This document shows, one piece after another, positions 10,339-19,300 of a stretch of 20,600 bases of DNA (position 1 is its first letter; every line of letters starts with the position of its first letter). Source of the DNA: Saccoglossus kowalevskii. Taxonomy: Eukaryota; Hemichordata; Enteropneusta; Harrimaniidae. The position numbers were made by a program, and so were the translations under genes. The stretch spans positions 790,795 to 811,394 of the forward strand of contig NW_003137828.1 of NCBI RefSeq assembly GCF_000003605.2. Reading direction: 5' to 3'. The notes below the pieces were generated by a model. The model was not told where the DNA came from. It did no database searches and was given only the letters and a program-made list of their open reading frames with translations.

Positions 10339-13300
10339 TTAGGAACGTGCACAGCGTCTGGTGACCCACATTATCGCACATTTGACGGTCGTACATACGA
10401 CTTTATGGGTGACTGTTCTTACACATTAGTGAAAAACTGTTATGCACAAAACAGTACCTACCACATCATTGCCGACAACACTCCCTGTGGTCGCAGCGAG
10501 CGTACATGTACCAAAGCTGTCTTGATTGAAGTTGGAAATGACATTGTCAAGTTGAAGAGGGATCACAATGTCATCGCAAATGGGGAAGATGCAACAGTGT
10601 TTCCACTCATTCTAAGTGATATTTATATCGAGAAAATATCATCAATATATATGAAGGTACTAGTCGGTGGTCACAATTACAGTGTTATGCGATTGTCATA
10701 ATTGAAAACAAAACAATACTATCTTGTCGGAGATGTCTACCCTAGGTACAAAATTTTCATTCGGAGATAAATTTATAAAAATAATCGTGCTGTTAAAAGC
10801 ACGTCTCACCCCCCACCAAATGGTGCACAAGGACGTGATACACGTTTTTTTTTCTCTTGTTGCCCGGTTATAGTATATACGTATAGCATAGTATATATGC
10901 ACTCACAGTACAAGAAGTTTCTCTTTTCAGGTAACCCTGACCAATGGTATTCGTATATTCTGGGATAATCGCATGAGAGTCAGGATAAAGATTAGTGTGA
11001 ATCATTTTAATCAGACTTGTGGATTGTGTGGAACTTTCAACAATAACCAACTAGACGATTTTTACACATCTGAAGGTTAATATAATAATGGATTATATTA
11101 TATAATACTAGTAGTCAATAATCGTGATATGTTCAATTCATTTTAAATATTGTACACTGCATAATATACACGTAGTTAATGTACAAGACAACGCGAACCC
11201 AGAAATGAATTGTCTTTCTTACAGTTGTGCAAAAGAATAACCGCTCTATGAACAATATATTTTCTTCACTTACATGTGAACTTGACAGGAAACATCGAAA
11301 CAAGTCCTGTAAATTTTGGGAATAAATGCAAAGTGGACGAAACATGCCCGGACATTCCTCCAGATGACCTGCATCCATGCGATCTCTATTCTCAGCAGGC
11401 ATCTCTTGCCGAACAGCTTTGTGGGAAACTGAAGAACAATGACATTTTCACAGGTGATTGTTATATTTAAATTACTGAAGTGACGTAATACTCGTACTGT
11501 ATATTTATTTTTTACCGAATTTACAAATTATGTATTACGCTATTTAGACTTAAAAATCATGCATATATATCCGCTATTTGCAGTTCTTCAATTTTTATTT
11601 CAGTTTGCCACTCTGAAGTGAACCCAGAACTGTACTATGAGAACTGTAGATACGACATGTGTAGCTGCCAAACCGGGGACTGTCACTGTGACATATTCGC
11701 TGATTATGCATACGAGTGTGGTAATAGGGGTGTGGTGATCCACTGGAGGGAAGCCATACCCGAGTGCAGTGAGTAATTTCAGATACATCTTTATATCCAA
11801 CCAGTAAAAGAAAAATATAATGTAATGTATCAGGTGAGATATGAAATATAATTTGGCAATACTGAACCAAGACCAACAAAGATTTCTGTGATACCAAATG
11901 AATGGGGTAAATTTTGTACACAAACTATGTACCAGTAAACACCCCCAAAACAGCAACTGCTATGTTCTACTATTTGCATTCTATTAGCATAATATTAGAA
12001 TTAGCATAGTCACTCCATCTTTTGTTTTCTCATTTGGTGCCACTAAGATATGTTTGGATCAGTAAAAACACATTTTCAATAATCGTAACGCCGCTCATAT
12101 CTTATTAATGTGCGCATTATTTAATAACAGGTATGGAATGCAATTGGGGTTTGGTCTATAAGGAATGTGGCTCATCATGTGGGACTTCATGCAAATCGTT
12201 GAGTTTCCAGGAACCATGTGACGATGAATGTGTACCCGGATGTGGCTGTCCTCTCGGTATGGTCATGGACTACCATGGTAACTGTGTTCCAATTGCTAAC
12301 TGTCCATGTGAGTACAAAGACATCGACTATGAACCGCGTGAAATCATTGAAAGAGGATGTGGCTTTTGGTAAGTCGTCGTTCAATTCTAATATATATTTA
12401 TACAATTTATTCTTTATATTAAATAATCACTAAATAAATATAATATATATTATAAATTCATCAGTGTTGAAAGCGATTTATAAAACGGCTGGAAATAGCG
12501 TGTAATGTATAGATGGACACGAGCAGGAATACATTTTCAACCAATACTTACAACATTGTTCTCCGCGACACTTTCTAAACTATAGTTCATCTTGATTTTA
12601 ATTCCGCAATTATATATCATGAGTGAACAGTTTTGTTCATTTGCAGTCAGTGTGAAGGTGGCGATTGGACCTGTGAAGGAGTTGAATGCCCAATAAATTC
12701 CTGCCCAGGAGAAAACCAAGAATATATTGACTGCATTTCTGAATGCCCCAAAACTTGTGCCAACATGCACCAGCATCATCACGTTCACCAGTGTTCTGCG
12801 GCTGTCTGTGAACGAGGCTGCCAATGCAATAATTTGACAGTGTGGAACGGATACACGTGCGTCTACCCTATTGAGTGTCCTTGTCATCATGCAGGAAGGA
12901 GTTATCATCATGGAGAAACAATTTCCATCGATTGCAATAAATGGTAAGTGCATTATCATTGTTGTTGTTGGCTCAGCGAATCGCCTTAAAGCGGGAGTGT
13001 CGTTACCTGCGCATGCGTCATATGGCCATAGCATGTCATTGTTTACAAAACAAGCGTCTACCCATGAGCCTTTGCGTTATTAGCGTGTGTCGTTCATGAT
13101 CGTCGCTTGGGACCCGATTCCCGCGCGTGCGCAGGTGACGACCCTCCCTCTTTAATTACAGTTTGAGATTGGTTTTAATGAATCCACTTGGTGAATAATT
13201 AAGATACAGTGTCTAATATTGAGTACAACTAGTATGCGACTATTTAAGTTCTGCTAGCTGCTATCATATGTCAAGCAGATGTGCAATTACGTATACTATT

Positions 13301-16300
13301 TGTCAATTTGTTGCCTAAAAGGTCATTATGGGTTTGACATCATATTGGTTCCATTCCGTATATTTTATGTATCATTGACTTTCTGGCTTGCTGTGTGTAT
13401 CATGGTAGTACTCCGCCATATAGGCAACATTTCTTTGCTAAGTTCTTCACTAAGCTTTAGAATACAATACTTCACAATGCGTTATTGTATTTTTCAGCCA
13501 TTGTGATGGAAGTCAATGGATATGTGAAACGGAAGTATGCCCAGGTAGGTACCATAGATGTTGTAGATGTTCATATGGGGTGTAAGTGATGCGGGCATGG
13601 GTTACGAGGCATTTGCAGCATTGGTTCAACTGGTGAATCGAAAGACAAATGATTCTTTAATTGTGTTCGTGACACAGGTATGTGGTGAATACATGGAGAT
13701 ACTGAATGATGTGTGATACTCAATAATATCAATCAGGACTAATGAGTGTGATAAATTGTTCCCTGCCGCTATTTATTTAACCATTTTTTGTCCGACGATA
13801 GGAGTATGCACAGCATGGGGAGATCCCCATTACGTCACTTTTGATGCCAAGATGTACAGCTTCCAAGGGGCGTGTGATTACGTATTATCACGTAGCACAC
13901 TATTGAACTCACATGCATTCAACATTGTTGTAAAAAACGTACCATGTGGAACTACAGGAGTCACATGCACAAAAGAGATCACAGTCACCATAGGTAAGAT
14001 ATGAATTGCATCACAGTGGCTAGGAAATGTATGCTACTAGCTTTATGCGTTTAGAACATTGTTTGTCACTCATTCGTATATATTTCGATATTTATTAATT
14101 CCACAGTCGAAACTTGGCGTATGTAGAATATAACCATTGTGCATTTTATTTTGTTTCTCAAACATATTTATTAGTCTTTAAATTATATTTGAAAAATGTC
14201 GATTTCTCAGGAACTGGCAGTGACCAGCATCGATTGCATCTAGTTCGGGGATCGCCACCAGAAATAACGTATGGTGATGGTTTGGGGTTTGAACTCAGTG
14301 AAGTTGGATTTTTCGTGTTTGTACACACATCTATTGGATTGACTATACAATGGGATGGCGGGACAAGAGTATCCGTAAAGTTGAGTCCCTCACATAAAGG
14401 AATGGTAAGTGAAAATAAAATATGAACCTGGCAATTTGCTTCGATGTGATGAACAAAAATTCCCGTCTGAAAGTTGTGTGTTTGTATCATTTGTAGGTAG
14501 AAGGATTGTGTGGCAATTTCAATGGTGACCAAAATGATGACTTCTTGCCACCAGATGGTGGCTTTCCACTTACTTTAGCAAACGAGTTTGGTAACAGCTG
14601 GAAGGTAAGGATTTATTTTAATAAGATAACATATTAATTAATTGCTATCAAATATTTCATAACAATTACTGAACGCTTATGCATTTAAATCATATATCAT
14701 ATCATATTTTAGATTTTAGACTACTGCCCAGATGCCCCAATTGCACCAGATACGTGTCTTGCTCATCCTGAAAGACAATCATGGGCTAGAAAAAGCTGCA
14801 GTGTTGTCAAATCCGATCTTTTTCAACCATGTCACAGCGAAGTACCTTACCAACCTTATTTGACAATGTGTGAATACGACTCGTGTGGCTGTGACATGGG
14901 AGGTGATTGTGAATGCTTATGTACGGCCATCGCAGCATATGCCCAAGAATGCAATACCCACGGTGTACCAATCAAGTGGCGAACCCAAGAGCTATGTCGT
15001 AAGTTAGTTAAATACTACTTCAAACAGATGGCATTTACAGACTATTAAAGGCGTGTCAATTGCAACACAGAAGAAGTAGAAATACTGATTATGCTAATTA
15101 ATCCCTGGGCTATATACATGTCAATTGCGTGAAAAAATGCTGACAAATTATAGTAGCATTAATAATTGCTGCAGGACAACCAAAAGCACGCACCGTACCT
15201 GCTTGAATCCTCAATTGAATTCCCACGTGTGTAATTCGCATATGAACGTAACATACTACTTATTTAAAAGCAATATGACTGATATAATTAGTAAGATTCA
15301 TCGTAAAATTGACAGTTTATGGATGGCTCTATTGTCCCAATGAGTCGACTTGTTATGTTTATCACTCAAACAGTGACATCTACTAAACATTGTCATTTAT
15401 TTGCATTAACACTCACAGCTATACAGTGCGAAGACTGCTGGACATACGATCCATGTATTTCTATCTGTAATCAGACGTGTGCCAACCATCACAGAATCGG
15501 ACCAGATGGGCAATGTCTAGACACATGTGTGGAAGGGTGTGCATGCCCAGACGGACAATTGTGGGATGGATATCAGTGTGTCAGTGAATGCGTTACAACT
15601 TCACCACCAACATCAATAGTGACGTCACAACCATCACCGACAACGTTGATATCTACACAAGAAATAACTATCACACGGACATGGTCAGGATCAACTTCAC
15701 ACCAAGAACCACCAGTATCAGCAACAGAAATAACTAAATCACCAACTACTCCGGAATCTACACCAGGAATAACATCACAAACACCGCAAAAATCAACCCC
15801 ACTGATATCTACATCACCAAATACAAATACACCAGTAATCACTACGTCACCAACTACTACGGAATCTACATCAGGTCTAACTGAATCTCGAACACCACCA
15901 GAATCAACACCAGTTATCACTACACCAACAACTTCTTCCCCCAAATCTACACCAGGTATAACTACTTCACCAACGCCACCAGCATCACTGGAATCAAGTG
16001 TACCACCAGTATCAACTCCAGAGTTAAGTACACCTCAAAAATCAACACCAGTAATAACTACACCACCAACTACTTCGGAATATACAGCAAACCTAACTAC
16101 ATCACGAACACCACCGGAATCAACACCAGTTACCACTACACCACCAACTTCTTCTCCAAAATCTACACCAGGTATCACTACATCACCAACGCCACTAGTA
16201 TCTCTGGGATCAAGTGTACCACCAGAATTAATTCCAGAAATAAGTACAACACAAGAATCAACACCAGGTGAAACCACATTATCGACAACCACACAAAAGT

Positions 16301-19300
16301 ATACTCCCACACCATTATGTGACTGTGATTGTAAATGGACTGACTGGATGGACGATGAACATGGTGATAAAGTAGACCACTTAGCACCAGGAGAGTTTGA
16401 ACTTATATCAGAACTGCGAAATGAATATTCATTTTGTGAAAATCCTGAAGCCATTGAATGTAGACTTAATATCAGTCCCCACTTACCATATAATGAGACA
16501 GGTCAAACGTTAACATGTGATCTTAATCATGGTTTAGTTTGTTTCCATGAAGACCAGAAAGTACGACTGTGTTATAATTATGAGGTTAGGTTTTATTGCT
16601 GTGACACATCGTGTTCCTGTACATCAATACCGGTAACTACACTAGAATCTACACCAGGTATAACAACATCACAAACACCACCTGAATCAACACCAGTAAT
16701 CACTACATTACCAACTACTCCAGAATCTACATCAAGCATAACTACATCACGAATGCCACAAGAATCAACATCAGTAATCAGTACACCACCAACTACTCCA
16801 GAATCTACATCAGACCTAACCACATCACAAACACCAACAGAATCAACACCAGTTATCACTACACCAACAACTACTTCCCCAAAATCTACACCAGGTATAA
16901 CTACATCACTAACGCCACCAGTATCTCTGGAATCAAGTTCACCACCAGTATCAACTCCAGAAATAAGTACACAAGCAAAATCAACACCGGGTGAAAGCAC
17001 ATTATCGACAACCACACAAAAGTATACTCCCACACAATTATGTGACTGTGATTGTAAATGGACTGACTGGATGGACGATGAACATGGTGATAAAGTAGAC
17101 CACTTAGCACCAGGAGAGTTTGAACTTATATCAGAACTGCGAAATGAATATTCATTTTGTGAAAATCCTGAAGCCATTGAATGTAGACTTAATATCAGTC
17201 CCCACTTACCATATAATGAGACAGGTCAAACGTTAACATGTGATCTTAATCATGGTTTAGTTTGTTTCCATGAAGACCAGAAAGTACGACTGTGTTATAA
17301 TTATGAGGTTAGGTTTTATTGCTGTGACACATCGTGTTCCTGTACATCAATACCGGTAACTACTCTAGAATCTACACCAGGTATAACAACATCACGAACA
17401 CCGCCTGAATCAACACCAGTAATCACTACATTACCAACTACTCCAGAATCTACATCAAGGCTAACTACATCACGAATGCCACAAGAATCAACATCAGTAA
17501 TCACTACACCACCAACTACTCCAGAATCTACATCAGGCCTAACCACATCACAAACACCACCAGAATCAACACCAGTAATCACTACATCACCAACTACTCC
17601 AGAATCTACATCAAGCATAACTACACCACGAACGCCACCAGAATCAACATCTGAAATAACTACACCACCAACTACTCCGGAATCTACATCAGTCTAACTG
17701 AATCTCGAACACCACCAGAATCAACACCACTTATCACTACACCAAAAACTACTTCCCCAATAATTACACCAGGTATCACTACATCACCAACGCCACCAGT
17801 ATCTATGGGATCAAGTGTACCACCAGAATTAACTCCAGAAATAAGTACAACACAAGAATCAACACCAGGTGAAACCACATTATCGACAACCACACAAAAG
17901 TATACTCCCACACCATTATGTGACTGTGATTGTAAATGGACTGACTGGATGGACGATGAACATGGTGATAAAGTAGACCACTTAGCACCAGGAGAGTTTG
18001 AACTTATATCAGAACTGCGAAATGAATATTCATTTTGTGAAAATCCTGAAGCCATTGAATGTAGACTTAATATCAGTCCCCACTTACCATATAATGAGAC
18101 AGGTCAAACGTTAACATGTGATCTTAATCATGGTTTAGTTTGTTTCCATGAAGACCAGAAAGTACGACTGTGTTATAATTATGAGGTTAGGTTTTATTGC
18201 TGTGACACATCGTGTTCCTGTACATCAATACCGGTAACTACACTAGAATCTACACCAGGTATAACAACATCACAAACACCACCTGAATCAACACCAGTAA
18301 TCACTACATTACCAACTACTCCAGAATCTACATCAAGCATAACTACATCACGAATGCCACAAGAATCAACATCAGTAATCAGTACACCACCAACTACTCC
18401 AGAATCTACATCAGGCCTAACCACATCACAAACACCAACAGAATCAACACCAGTTATCACTACACCAACAACTACTTCCCCAAAATCTACACCAGGTATA
18501 ACTACATCACTAACGCCACCAGTATCTCTGGAATCAAGTTCACCACCAGTATCAACACCAGAAATAAGTACACAAGCAAAATCAACACCGGGTGAAAGCA
18601 CATTATCGACAACCACACAAAAGTATACTCCCACACAATTATGTGACTGTGATTGTAAATGGACTGACTGGATGGACGATGAACATGGTGATAAAGTAGA
18701 CCACTTAGCACCAGGAGAGTTTGAACTTATATCAGAACTGCGAAATGAATATTCATTTTGTGAAAATCCTGAAGCCATTGAATGTAGACTTAATATCAGT
18801 CCCCACTTACCATATAATGAGACAGGTCAAACGTTAACATGTGATCTTAATCATGGTTTAGTTTGTTTCCATGAAGACCAGAAAGTACGACTGTGTTATA
18901 ATTATGAGGTTAGGTTTTATTGCTGTGACACATCGTGTTCCTGTACATCAATACCGGTAACTACTCTAGAATCTACACCAGGTATAACAACATCACGAAC
19001 ACCGCCTGAATCAACACCAGTAATCACTACATTACCAACTACTCCAGAATCTACATCAAGGCTAACTACATCACGAATGCCACAAAAATCAACATCAGTA
19101 ATCACTACACCACCAACTACTCCAGAATCTACATCAGGCCTAACCACATCACAAACACCACCAGAATCAACACCAGTAATCACTACATCACCAACTACTC
19201 CAGAATCTACATCAAGCATAACTACACCACGAACGCCACCAGAATCAACATCTGAAATAACTACACCACCAACTACTCCGGAATCTACATCAGGTCTAAC

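Larger units (their letters stand above)
16318..17918 (+). repeat. Higher-order repeat copy 1 (1601 bp, one base short)
   Basis: Two CysD units with a 420-base linker (16621-17040) and a 575-base linker (17344-17918). In copy 2 the second linker is 576 bases. The single missing base is the G at about 17692. Confidence 0.9.

Noticed and set aside
12537-13034. Minus-strand frame of 165 codons
   Set aside because: It covers exon 14, whose + strand reading gives a clear TIL domain with agreeing splice phases, so it is an antisense shadow.
15319-15418. Alternative start of exon 20 at the in-frame ATG 15319
   Set aside because: The frame is open but encodes no domain, and exon 19 ends in phase 1, which fits the acceptor at 15418 and completes the TIL domain directly after C8-3.
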